Source: Raffaelea ambrosiae
Taxonomy: Eukaryota; Ascomycota; Sordariomycetes; Ophiostomatales; Ophiostomataceae
Length of the DNA stretch: 64,000 bases
Direction of reading: 5' to 3'
Assembly (NCBI GenBank): GCA_002778195.1
Contig: PCDI01000002.1
Span: forward strand, 1,492,912 to 1,556,911
The notes under the pieces are model-generated. The model made no database searches and was not told where the DNA came from. It saw only the letters and a program-made list of their open reading frames with translations. Position 1 is the stretch's first letter; every line of letters begins with the position of its first letter. Shown piece after piece: positions 47,449 through 58,192 of this stretch. A program made the position numbers and the translations under genes.

Positions 47449-48615
47449 ATGGCCACGCCGCGCGTCTTCATCATCCGCCACGGCGAGACCGAATGGTCGC
47501 TGAATGGCCGGCACACGGGCACGACCGACATTCCGCTGACGGCCAATGGCGAGAAGCGTATCCGGGCCACGGGACGGGCTCTCGTGGGCAACGACCGGCT
47601 GATCGTCCCCGGGAAGCTGGCACACATGTGAGTTTCTGGTTGTTCTCTGGTTGTTTCTGGTTTCTGGTTATTCTCTGGCTATTCCCTGCTTGTCTTCGGC
47701 TCTCTTCTCTCGAATGCTCCTCTCTGACACATCTCCCCCCCCCCCCCCTCCCTCCAGCTATGTCTCCCCACGAAAACGTGCCCAGCGCACGTTTGAACTC
47801 CTTCACCTTGACATCAAGGGACCCCTTCCCTGGCAGGCCCACGGCATCATCGACGAGCACTCGGCCTCCTCCTCGCCCGACGGCCGCCACTGCGATGCCC
47901 GCATCCAGGTCACCGACGTCGTCCGCGAGTGGGACTATGGCGACTACGAGGGCGTCACCTCCAAAGACATCCGCGCCCGGCGCCTCGCCGAGGGCATCGA
48001 CGGCGGCCACTGGGACATTTGGAAGGATGGCTGCGAGGGCGGCGAGTCGCCGGCCGACATCACCGCGCGGCTGGACGAGCTGATTGTCGAGATCCGAGAA
48101 AGGTACCACGCGCCCGCGCTGGAAGCGATCCAGGAGGCCCACAAGAGGGGGGACAAGGCGGCCCGGGACACGGTCCAGGGCGACGTGCTGATTGTGGCGC
48201 ACGGACACATCCTGCGGGCGCTGGCGATGCGGTGGGTGGGTGCGGCGCTGCAAGACGGGCCGACGTTCTTGCTGGAGGCCGGTGGTGTCGGGACATTAAG
48301 GTGAGTGGGTGAAGGAGAAGTACTGGTGGGAAGGAAGAGAAAGCAGGAAGAAGACGAAAATAAGGGGCAAGAAGAAGAAAAAAAGAAGAAAGACGTTCAA
48401 GACGAGGACGGGGATGGACCGATGAAGCGAGGAAGCGATGAAGCGAAGAGGACTGAAGAGGGAATGACCAAGAAATGAAAGGGGATGATGTCTTTCTCTA
48501 ACACAGCCGTTTCGGTCTTGTACTGACTTCTGGCAGTTACGAACACAACAACATCGACGAGCCAGCGATTCTTCTGGGCGGTGCCTTTACCGTCCGTCCG
48601 GACGATCTGAAATAG
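47449..48615 (+). CDS. SHB17: SHB17-like sedoheptulose-1,7-bisphosphatase (histidine phosphatase family)
   Basis: Cytosolic phosphatase of the phosphoglycerate-mutase superfamily; the yeast relative converts sedoheptulose-1,7-bisphosphate to sedoheptulose-7-phosphate, feeding ribose synthesis without oxidative steps. Exons 47449-47627, 47758-48300 and 48537-48615 give 266 residues, close to yeast Shb17 (271). The catalytic motif is IIRHGETEW (His11); TGTTDIPLT, IYVSPRKRAQRTF, REWDYGDYEG, IWKDGCEGGES and VAHGHILR (second active-site His) follow, and the C-terminal AGGVGTL-SYEHNNIDEPA matches the family end. The 26-codon last exon is supported by this match. Intron 1 contains imperfect TTCTGGTTGTTC-type repeats and a run of about 15 C before the CTCCAG acceptor. 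Substrate assignment is by family resemblance. Confidence 0.85.
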
Positions 48616-48891
48616 GGGAGAGACGAGCTTTGAACTGTGGCACGAGATGCGGAAGACGAGCAAAAAGCAGAGATATTCGACGCTGGCTGAAAATGCCACC
48701 CATGTCTAGGTGTACGGCTCTCCTTCTGGTGGATTTTTTTTGTTCTTTTTTTCTGTTCTAGACTTTTTTGTTTTTGTTTTCATGAACTTTCAGCATCCTC
48801 CGGGAGATCTTCTTTTGTAGCTTTCCTTCGTCTCTGGGGCCAGCAATGCCTCACAGAGACACTTTTCTTAACCCCCCCCTTTCAGCAACAC

Positions 48892-48978
48892 GTTTCTGGA
48901 GACACTTTCGGAGACCCAATCTGGAGCTACTTTCCGGAGACACTTGAGACACACTCTTGGGGCCACTTTCCAGAGACA
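48892..48978. repeat. Degenerate tandem repeat (about 21-30 bases)
   Basis: Three imperfect units centred on ACTTTC(C)GGAGAC, separated by short variable spacers. Confidence 0.7.
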
Positions 48979-50070
48979 TGCATCCTGCCTTGTACGACAA
49001 GGAACAGTGTATGTTTGTCACTTCTGCCGCCTTTATTCTGTTCTTCTTAATACCTCTGTAGATAGAGCCACGGAAATAGAACGGAATGGACGAGGCTTGC
49101 GATGTTCCTCTTTGACACATGGCACAGCGTCTCCAGAGAAGAGACGTGTGTGACGGCCACCGAGCCAAGGCAACACGCAGATGGGTCAAGAGAGCATGGG
49201 TTCGTTACAAAGAGAGACATACACAGCGGCCCGAAAGCACAGGAAACAAGCACAGGGAACAAGCTCGGGAGAAACAAGCATGGCCGTTCGTTCAGATCGT
49301 CTGTTGCACAGCGGAAGCGTGTTCGGACGCATGCTTGCATCGGGCTGCCGTCGCACAGACGTGTGGTGCTGCTGCTGCACCGTGTCGGACGTGCCTCGTG
49401 GACCTGTCTCATGGACCTGTCTCACGATGGTTGCACAGACGGGGGCAACCTTGTCACACAGGACAGAGAGAGCGAGCCTTTCCTCTTTTTCGGAACATCG
49501 TGGGCCAGTTTTCAGTTTGGCTCGTCTCTGTCGTTTTCTTACCGTCTTCCTTCCATTGGCACGAACACCCACAGAAGCGTACCTCTTCTCGAGGCTCTCT
49601 CTGCAAACCCAGCCGCCAAGCTGGTCCTCGGTTGCGCACACACGCATCGTGCCTCTGCTGGCATGCTTTCTTCTTCTTTTTTTTCTTTTTCTTTTTTGCC
49701 TCTTTATTTTTTTGGGGCCGTCTTTGTCCCCTCCTTTCGGTAGGGTCGGTCTGTGCTTGTTTTTTTTTTTCTTTGTTCATTTCCCTCTGGGCTTTCAGCT
49801 CTTGTTCAACGCAACCATGGTTCCCGGCTCGGCAAGATCCAGAGTTTGGGTCGTCACCGGCCCTATTTTCCCGTGCCTGGCTTACCCATTTGCCTCCCCC
49901 CTCTCCCCCGGTTTGGCTCCCCTTATTGGCTCCCATGCTGGCTCGTTTGCTTGTTCCTATTCGTTTGCTCTTCATGTTTCCAGGAGGCAAAAAAAAAAAA
50001 AGACGACCGTGAGGCCGAGAAAACCGACGGGACCGACAGGGAGAGGACAACAAAAAAACAAGAAAGCCCC

Positions 50071-50107
50071 TATTTTATTTTATTTTATTTTATTTTATTT
50101 TATTTTT
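50071..50107. repeat. (TTTTA)n microsatellite
   Basis: Seven tandem TTTTA units. Confidence 0.95.
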
Positions 50108-51749
50108 GGTTTCGTGTTCTGCTGTTGCATCCCGAAGACTGTCCAATTTTAAGCCCACTTGGGAAGAGGGTATATTCCGTGTATCTTAAGATCCAGGATA
50201 GGGGGGAAGGGGGCCGACAAAAAATAGAAGGTTCCATGCAACAGTACGAGTAGCGAACATGAATCAACCACGGGCCATATACGAACTTTTTGCGTCGACT
50301 TCGTGTCGGGGAAGGGAGGAGCAAACCGCCAACGAACCAAAGGGGAAAAAAAAAAAAAAATGGACATTGTCTTCGTTGCATGTCGCAAAGGGAGGATCGG
50401 ACGGACGGACTCGCTTCCCAAGGAACGAACGGCTGAGAAGGCAAGAGCGAACTGTGCCGGTTGGACGCGGGACCTTCCTGTCAAAAAAGGAGGCGCAGGG
50501 GGGCGGCGACACAGGGACACAACGCAGGAGCCCCAAGACACCTTCAAGAACAGGAAGAAGAAGGAAAACAGGAAGAAGGAAAGCGTCATGAAGTTCTGCG
50601 AGACCGGAGAAAGACTAGTCGGCCGTCGTTTCAAGATATACTCAAAAATGTCTTGCCCTGCTTCCAGGCTGGTCTGCGGGGACGACAGAGAGAGAGAGCA
50701 AAAAAAAAAGGACCGTTTTGCTCACCGGTTTTTTACCACTTTGACAAAGGTTTTCCTTTTTTTTTCAATCCATTTTTTGAGACACTGGCATGCCATTGCG
50801 TTTTCCCCGTATCCGGAGAGACGTCCCACCCAGGGAAGGGGAGAGCGGAAAGGGACGTGGACGGGATATCACTAGAGGATGCCTTGCGGGAGAGGGGGGG
50901 GTGAAGGATGTTGGCCCTGCGGCAAAGGACCCGTTTGCGGGAAGGAAAAAGGGAAAGTCAAAAAAGGACGCCGCGATGCCCGTGAACGAAGACATCCGAG
51001 ACAGGACAGAGCCTTGTGTCCGCGAAAAAAAAGGGGGGGGAGGAGGAGGACCATGGCAAAGTACTACTCAACCACCCTTTCCCTGACAGGCGTGTATCAG
51101 ACTCTCAGAATCAGACTTGCAGGGCCGTGAAGACGAGGATGGTTCTTGCCGTCTGACATGGCTTGTGACCTTGGGGGGGGAACGATTGTCTCGGTCCGGT
51201 TGGCATGGCTGCCTCGGCCTGTCGTTTCTCTCGTCAGCCGTAGAAATGGGGTCAGCCCTATCCGCGGACATTGCCATTTCGTACTTTTTTTTTTTGGTTG
51301 TCGTTGCTGCCCGGACTGCTCGTTCCGGGATTTTTTTCATGATGTTGTCTCTCGGGCCTGGACTTCTTTCGCCTTGGGATGCAGATCAACCAACTGGCCA
51401 CAGACTCGTATCCTCGGGCCAAGGCTCGCAACAGCATGTGCGTGGCAATCCGCCCCCGAAGCGATCCGGAATTGAACCAACTTGAACCAGACCAAAGGGG
51501 TGGATGGGGGTGGAAGAACCGGGAAGATGCTGTGTTTCTTTCTCGGACGACCCACGGGTGAGAGCTCGGTTTTGATGAGGGCTGACGGGGACGGTTGACG
51601 AGGGCGGAAGGACGGATGCTTTTTTGCCCTCGCTCTTTTCCTTCTCCTGTTTGGGCCCGGGCTTGGTTTTATTTTGCCTGCCTCACTTTGGCTAATATCA
51701 AATGATGTGCTTCCCTGTAGCTGCTACGTGGTAATATGTGTGAGGATGC

Positions 51750-51965
51750 ATTGAGGAAATTAAGAATACACCCCTCAGTGTGCGTTGATGTGTTTACTCG
51801 TATTCTCGAAATACACCGTTTTGGTGTTTCAACTGACCTTCTCAAAGTACACCCTTCCGTGACGTTGATATTCGCACTGGCCTTTCCGAAATGCACCCTT
51901 CCGTGGACGCTGATGCCTTTTCATTGGCATTTCCGAAAGACACGCAGTGGGCGTTGCCCATTTTT
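51750..51965. repeat. Degenerate minisatellite of about 46 bases
   Basis: Five imperfect copies of a unit with the form TACACCCTTCCGTG...GTTGAT...TTTCCGAA, each 36-48 bases long. In the plus strand several copies translate to HPSV-x-D-x-F-x-LAFPK, but the copies are out of frame with one another, so no intact repeat protein results. Confidence 0.75.
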
Positions 51966-52163
51966 CATCGGCATTGTCTATTTCCGCATCTTATTTTCTC
52001 GGGCGCGCCGGACCGTCTACCAGTTCCGCAGGCCGACGCCGAAGGCGAGGGAGGGACCGCTCTCTCGTACATAGTACGCCTGCTAAAAGGGAAGACGACG
52101 GATCCAAAACGAGGCTACGTATCTTGCCGTCTACACCCCCTCCCCCTTTTTTGGTCCGTGGAT

Positions 52164-52256
52164 GTCTTACCTGCTTCTGAAGACAGTTTTTCGGTTGCGT
52201 CTTACCTGCTTTTGAGGAGAGCTTTTCGGCTGTGTCTTACCTGCTTCTGGAGAGAA
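52164..52256. repeat. 35-base tandem repeat
   Basis: GTCTTACCTGCTTCTG starts at 52164, 52199 and 52234, an exact 35-base period over 2.7 copies with a few substitutions. Confidence 0.85.
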
Positions 52257-52259
52257 GGG

Positions 52260-53299
52260 GAGGGGGGCCCTTCTCGCTTACTTTTCGGTGAGATTCGAGC
52301 AAGAAGGGGGTGGGCGCATCAGGGATGAAATGCGAGGTGCCAGGAAGGCAGACGCGGTTCCAGGATAAAACAGGAAAAAGAAAAGAAGCAACCCCATAGA
52401 ACAAAGTCCCGTCCGGGCGGGATGGTCCTAACGAGAAGGATCCGAGACATGGGAAGCAGGCGGAGGAGAACCGTAGCGATCATCATGACGCTGTCTATGA
52501 TGTTCTGGGTCCTGTCTCTGACAGGGCAAAAAAAGGACAGACATGAGGAAGTGAACCGCGTAGTTCGCGAGATGTCATGTTCCTAGAGCGTCTCCCCCCT
52601 TCTTCCTTTTTTTCCTCTTCTGTCCGGAAGGGGGCCATTTAGACCGTCTGGACCATCTGGACCGACAATTCGTACCATTCGGAATCGTTTGTGAACTGTT
52701 CGGCAGCAATTGGGCATCAGTTGGACTGTTTGTAACAATTGGGGGCTGTTGGACCAGGGAGGGGGGTGTTGTTCTGCCTCCTCCTCCTCCCTGTCTTGCC
52801 CATCCCATTTCTTACTTTTTTGTTGTCGTTCTTTTCCCTGCTTGCTTCCTTTTTTCCCCGTCGTCGTTTTTTTCGCGGCTGCGCGTTTCAGCTGGCCAGA
52901 TGTCGGTGAGACGCAGAAACACACGCGAAAAAAAGGACACGGGACGAACAGAGTCCGGGCTCAGGCAAGCCCCGGTGAGGAAGAAGGCGGGACCGAAAAA
53001 GAAAAGAAAAAAAAGAGGCTAAAGCCGCGACTGCATGACAGCTGAAGAGACAGACACATAGGGAGAAGGACAAGGAAGGGGCACAGATGGAGAGGGGGCC
53101 AAAATACAAGAGTAAAAAAAAGGACGGGAGATCCTGCAGGTTTTCGGCGAGATGAGGAGAGAAAGGAGGAGGAAGAAGGGAGAAAGAATAAAAGACAAAA
53201 AAAAAAGAAAAAGACAAAGAATTTCAAAATAGCAGTCCAATCGAGGAGAAACATGAGAAACAAGATGATAGAACGTGACAAGGAAACAAACAGAAAGAC
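52260..53299. other. Gene-poor, low-complexity stretch
   Basis: No supported gene. The plus strand is pyrimidine-rich at 52590-52880 and purine-rich at 52920-53260, with long A runs. The 253-codon minus-strand frame over 53019-53780 arises from the repeat next to it. Confidence 0.5.
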
Positions 53300-53424
53300 G
53301 AGAACCAGCGGAACCAGCGGAAACACCAGAAACAACAAACGCCAGAAACACCAGAACCACCAGAACCACCAGAACCACCAGAACCACCAGAAACACCAGA
53401 AACACCAGAAACACCAACAGAAAC
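53300..53424. repeat. 9-base minisatellite (AGAACCACC)
   Basis: About a dozen units of AGAACCACC / AGAAACACC, all in one phase, so they encode Thr/Arg/Asn repeats on one strand and Val/Phe/Trp-rich repeats on the other. Confidence 0.9.
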
Positions 53425-53571
53425 ATTGATGCAAACAGACAGCGCGCATTTGATTTCCTCATTTTGATACCTGCAGGCCAGTCACTCCCCAGGAATGCAG
53501 CCCCAGACCCGGCAGACCCGAGCGAGCGACCCTGAAAGAGACAGAACATGGGAAACGAGGCAGCCGAGAGA

Positions 53572-53630
53572 CTGGTCGGCGGCTGGTCGGCGGCTGGCTG
53601 GCGGCTGGCTGGCGGCTGACTGGTGGCTGT
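53572..53630. repeat. 11-base minisatellite (CTGGTCGGCGG)
   Basis: About five copies of an 11-base unit with C/T differences; this drifts through all three reading frames. Confidence 0.9.
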
Positions 53631-53891
53631 TGCGCCTTCCCTCTTTCTTCTGGTTCTGACGATGATCCCTTCCCTCGTTGCAGATGACCAGAGAGTCATG
53701 CATGTTGGAACAGGGACCACTAACAAGGGCCGGCCGGGGGTGGTGGAGAGAGAGTCGCACAGCAAGGTCCATCCCATCACACAAGAGGACCGTCTATATG
53801 CTTTCCCTGCTAAGGCGTGTCATTCATTCGCGCCTGGGCCGTATTTCCACTTGGAATGTCCTTTTCATGAGATGGATGTCTTTGATGGTGC

Positions 53892-54046
53892 ATTGGAGGT
53901 GTAGTAGAGGCACTAGAGGTGTATTGGAGATGTAGCAGAGGCGTATTAGAGGTTTAGAGGCGTATTGAGACGGGTGCATTGGATGGCTCGTTGGATGGCT
54001 CATTGGATGGCTCATTGGACGGACTGGATGGTTCATTGGATGGCTG
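53892..54046. repeat. Two adjoining minisatellites
   Basis: AGAGGTGTATT-type units (about 53892-53968) are followed by GGATGGCTCATT units of 12 bases (about 53977-54046). Confidence 0.85.
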
Positions 54047-54062
54047 AANAAAAAAAAAAAAC
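54047..54062. other. A homopolymer with undetermined base
   Basis: An N at 54049 in a poly-A run; the run length is unresolved. Confidence 0.9.
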
Positions 54063-54134
54063 CAAAAGGACCAACAGACAAGATGAGCGGTTCGAGTTGA
54101 AGAAGTGAAGAGAACGAACAAGAGAGGAGTCCAA

Positions 54135-54150
54135 CCCCCCCCCCCCCCCC
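54135..54150. repeat. Poly-C run of 16
   Basis: Sixteen consecutive C on the plus strand. Confidence 0.9.
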
Positions 54151-55011
54151 AAGAAAACCAAAAGCCAACCCTGTAACGCACAGGCGAACCTAAACCATCT
54201 TGGACCCAACAGGCCGACCCAGACGAATGTCACCAAACCCTTTTGCCGCGCGAGAAATTCAGAATTTGGCGACGTCGCAGCGGACCAGTAGGATGGCCAT
54301 CCTGAAGGAATGGGGAAAGTACATAGTAAGAAAAAGAAAGCGCAATATGTCAGTACGAGCGCTCATAGACACTCGTGATGCCTTGTGAGATGTTTTTTCC
54401 TGTTGGGTTGGCCTTTTTTGTTCTGACGACCCAGACGACCACGCCGGTAGCAAGATACTACCCGCCAGGCCGTCCGCGGAGTGCGACGCTGAACGTGGCA
54501 AGATGCCCCAAACGAACCAACCCCAAGTGAGCGCCCGCACCCAGGTGGAAAACCCACCTACCAGCGCCCGGAACGCTTCCTTGGTCTCCCGTTGGACGGG
54601 GGAAGCCGCCGTTTGCCCCATACTTTTTTTTTCGGGGGTTAGGAAGACAGGGTGATGGGAGTGTGTACGAAAGAAGGAGGACACAAGAACAACAAAAAAA
54701 AGGACGACGGATGGTGCTAGCGTGGCTTCGGTTAGGTAGATGTGGTGTGGTTGTGGAAGTGGATAGCTATGTTTTTATTTTATTTTATATTTTTATTTTG
54801 GCCTGGGAGCGGGTTGTGTGATGGGAGGCCATAAACTACGAGTACTCGTACACGCACTCGTGTCTTGATGTATTTTTCTGTGATGCTCTTTCCTTTTGTG
54901 GCGTCTGTCCCGCGTCGCCCCTTCCCTGTTCTCCGTCCGGAAAGTGTTCCCTCCCACAGGAAGGCAAGAGCGCCATCTCTCCTTCCTTTCCTCTGCAAGC
55001 ACCCGCCCCCC
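54151..55011. other. No gene seen
   Basis: Mixed-complexity sequence. An 81-96 codon density of open frames is present on both strands but none has a recognisable motif or splice structure. T/A-rich sequence occurs at 54770-54800. Confidence 0.45.
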
Positions 55012-55047
55012 CCTCCTCCTCCTCCTCCTCCTCCTCCTCCTCCTCCT
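55012..55047. repeat. (CCT)n microsatellite
   Basis: About twelve uninterrupted CCT units. Confidence 0.95.
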
Positions 55048-55197
55048 TTCCCGTTCCGATGTGCGTTTGTCTTGGTCGCTGGTTCTCGTGGCTTGGTGAC
55101 CCTCTTTGTTCTCCGCTCTCGCTGGGCTGCGTGTCCTTGCCTCCAAACTGCATCGCAGCCCAGCACACAGCTGCAGCAGCACCACTGCGCCATACCC

Positions 55198-55269
55198 CTA
55201 CATCGCCGCCTACATCGCCGCCTACATCGCCGCCTACATCGCCGCCTACATCGCCGCCTACATCGCCGC
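55198..55269. repeat. 12-base minisatellite (CTACATCGCCGC)x6
   Basis: Six essentially identical 12-base units. Because the unit is a multiple of three, every frame stays open and produces spurious repeat peptides. Confidence 0.95.
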
Positions 55270-55559
55270 GCCAGTACATCGGCAGCAGCACGTTGTCTGC
55301 ACCGCCTCTCTTCTCTGTACTACATGGCATGTATCGTACGCTCTGTGCACTCCATTTTTTTGTGGGCTGCATCTCTCACATGGTCAAACAGAGATGCAGG
55401 CCATCGATGGTGCGTCGGCTGGCAACGGGATAGCGTCGCCCTTCCGAGTGGGCTCTACCCGCCCATGGGGGTGTGGGTGTATTGGGGGGGGAGAGACCAG
55501 AGCGAGAGTGTGGTAGTAGTTTTCTGGTAGCGTTGTCCCGTCTGGAATGCTTGCAGACG

Positions 55560-57800
55560 TATGTTCGAAAGTGCTTGCAAGTGTTTTTTTTTTCCAATGA
55601 TTTTGCGCCGCCGCTGTTCATCCTCGTATACCACATTTGTCCATTTTCTCTCGATTTTCTCTCGCTTTTCTCTTCATTTCTCTCGATTTCTCTTCATTTA
55701 TCTCGATATTCTCTTATTTCGCCATGACAGTGTTGCTCTTTTTCTTCTCGTCGTTTTGTCTCTCGTTCTTCATACTGGCCGGTGGTCAATCATCGTCTTT
55801 GTTTCTTTTCTTCTTTCTCCCCCCTTCTTTGTTCTTTTCGTTCCCGTCTTCCCGTTTTATGCAAGCCTCGACCTCCCTCTTCCCTGTCAGCCTCCTTCTG
55901 AATTGTCCTCTTTGTTCTTCGTGCACCCCCCCTCCCCCCCTGCCATGACTGCGCTGGCGCCCTGCCAGCCTATCGTAGCCCTTGTCTCGACAAAGAAGAC
56001 ACACTTTTCAACCCTTTTTTTGTGCACAATTATATATACTTACCACTATGTATGTAGCATGAGTTGTACTCTGTAAACAAAACAGCCAACAGGCATCCAC
56101 GCCAAAACCAAAACCAAAACCAAACAAAAAAAAGTGACCAATGCACGTGTGGTTGGGCCATGCGGGCCGCGGCCAGAAACAGAGGGCCCCCCCTCTAACT
56201 AGTCCCTGTTGGTTCCCTTGTTGCGCGGTCCGCCTTAGTTTACTTGTCTGGCTGGGTTTCCCTCTAGCCGTTGTCTGGGTCCTCTGATGGGTCTCCATCC
56301 AGGCCCCCCCCCCCTCCAGCCGTTGTTTCGGCCTGTCTATGGGCCCGTTGTTTCGGCCTGTCTTTTGGGTTTTAATGGGGGGTCTTCTTTTGGGCCTTCT
56401 TTTGGGCCTTCTGTTGGGTCCCCATTCAGGCCTCTCCAAGCCGTTATTTGTGCCGTCCTCCTGGGCCTCCTCCTGGGCCTCCTCTTGGGCCAGCAACTTC
56501 TTCGTCTCTCTTTTATTTTCTGTCTGTCTCTTCTCCTGTGTGTCGGTGAACCGCCTTCCTTTCTCATTCGTTCTTTTCCTTTCCTATTTTAATTCGGCTG
56601 CCTTATGCGGCCCCCGTCTTATGCCCCCCCCCCAGTCTATGTCGTGTCGGTCTGCCAGCCTGTCGTGCAAGCGTGCTCAGCCCTTTTTTATTTTGCCGTC
56701 ACCATTTGCGGCCGTGGTTTCTGGCCTCTCTCTCTCACCAAACCCCCTTCACCGTGCAGCCTGCCAATCCGCTCTTCCCCCTCCTCGCCCGCTCCAGCCC
56801 CATCCTCCGTCCCCCATCGTCACCTTGACCACCACCCCCCTTGGCCGCCCTGGCTGACCACTTCTGACCTCTTGTTGGTCTTCCTCTTTTTTATTCTTTT
56901 TTATTCTTTATTTTCCTTTTTTCTCCTTCCTTTACTTTCTCGTGTTTTGTGTGCGCGCTGTCCCATCATGCATGTTTGCCGCGTCTCTCGGCGGCTCGAC
57001 GATGCGATTTGTTTCGTCCGTTTCGTTTCCGTCATTCGTTCTTCGTTTCTTTGGTTCGTGTCGTGATCTTCGTTCTCACCCTGCACCTCGCTTCGGTTGG
57101 GTTTTTATTTTTATTTTTATTTCATGTGTATGGTTTTGCTCCCCTGCGAAGTACTCGTGAGTCAGACCATGTATTGGCTCTCAGCCTCTCGGATGATCCT
57201 CCTTGACGCTCATTTTAAACGCTTGCAGCGCTCTTGTGCATTCACGCACACACACCTTGCTAGGCGTTTGCGCCTTGTGCACTTCCCACACCGCAAGCCA
57301 GGCTTCGCGCCGCCTTCACCTTCTGCACAGCCGTCACACCGGGCCTCGGACCGTGGCCGCATTTGTTTTTGTCCTTTTTTTTTTCTGTCTTCCCTCATTT
57401 CTCGCTCGCATATCGCAGCCTCCCCTGTTTATTTGTTCATGTTCACCCTCCTTGCAAATTTCGGCCGCCTTTTCTGGCCGCCGCCTTCTTCCCTAATCTT
57501 CCTCCTCTCAAACCCCTACGCCCAAACCAACGCCCATGTGCAGGATATGCAGGACTTTTGCTTTCTCTTCCACCTCCTTTTCGGCACACATGAGAGGAAA
57601 AAAAAAAGCCTCACTCGTCGTTTTAGGCACAGACGCATATTACGAGTAGTCATAATTTACGCGCGCACCACTTTCGAGCTGTCTCGCTCCGTCCTATCTG
57701 TCGCTTTCCCTCTTTCGCTCATTCCAACCCCCCTGCTGCAGGGTCAGCCTACACAAGAGACACATACACCGTACTATTATGGTAGTCGTACATAGTCGTT
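55560..57800 (+). promoter_or_regulatory. Orphan pyrimidine-rich tract
   Basis: About 2.2 kb that is strongly C/T-rich on the plus strand (TTTTCTTC, CCCTCC, TCTCGTT blocks), resembling the leaders ahead of the kinase and PMT2 genes. A tandem of GGGCCTCCTCTT-like units lies at about 56335-56490, and C runs at 56304 and near 56625. No coding sequence I can recognise follows on the plus strand up to 64 kb. It may be the promoter and leader of an unrecognised RNA or gene, or a compositional artefact. Confidence 0.35.
56335..56490. repeat. Imperfect 12-base repeats (GGGCCTTCTTTT type)
   Basis: Runs of TTGGGCCTTCTT and CTGGGCCTCCTC units, with an earlier pair of TTGTTTCGGCCTGTCT units at about 56325 and 56348. 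Confidence 0.75.
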
Positions 57801-57880
57801 CTATTATTCACCTGGGGGTTTAATAGTGCACAGCTGTAGCCGGTCACACCGCTTCTGCAGACATGGGGTTCCGAGGGGGG

Positions 57881-57908
57881 GCATGCGCGCGCCGCGCGCG
57901 CGCGCACG
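57881..57908. repeat. Alternating GC (Z-DNA-prone) tract
   Basis: Nearly perfect alternation of G and C (GCATGCGCGCGC then CGCGCGCGCGCGCAC) over about 28 bases. Confidence 0.85.
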
Positions 57909-58177
57909 CTGACCTTTCCCTACAGAGTAGGACTGCATACCAGCGCTTCTCTGTTTTCTGTCCCGTGTTGATGAAAGCGGCAGGGGAATTGGTAATGAGT
58001 GCCAGGAAAAGCCCGGAAGAAAGTGAAAAAAAAAAAAGAAAACAGACAAAAAAAGAAAAACGACCAAGAGGAACAAGGAGCAACAGAAATAACAGGATGC
58101 AAAAATAAACAAAAAAGAAATAACAAGAACAACAGGAAGGAAGGAAGCAGCAAAAATTATTACCCAAAAGAATGGCA

Positions 58178-58192
58178 CCCCCCCCCCCCCCC
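58178..58192. repeat. Poly-C run of 15
   Basis: Fifteen consecutive C on the plus strand. Confidence 0.9.

Larger units (their letters stand above)
48616..51700. other. Gene-poor region after SHB17
   Basis: About 3 kb without a supported gene. A degenerate tandem of ACTTTCCGGAGAC-type units lies at 48892-48978. The plus strand is T-rich at 49660-49800 and purine-rich at 50300-50720 and 50930-51050. A TTTTA repeat is at 50071-50107. Long open frames (for example 49181-50152) translate these low-complexity tracts and look spurious. Confidence 0.5.

Noticed and set aside
53019..53780. 253-codon minus-strand frame with Val/Phe-rich repeats
   Set aside because: The repeats come from the 9-base minisatellite at 53300-53424; the rest has no motifs.
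54865..55530. Frames with LHRR, TSPP or YIAA repeats
   Set aside because: All three frames of the 12-base minisatellite stay open because its unit is a multiple of three.
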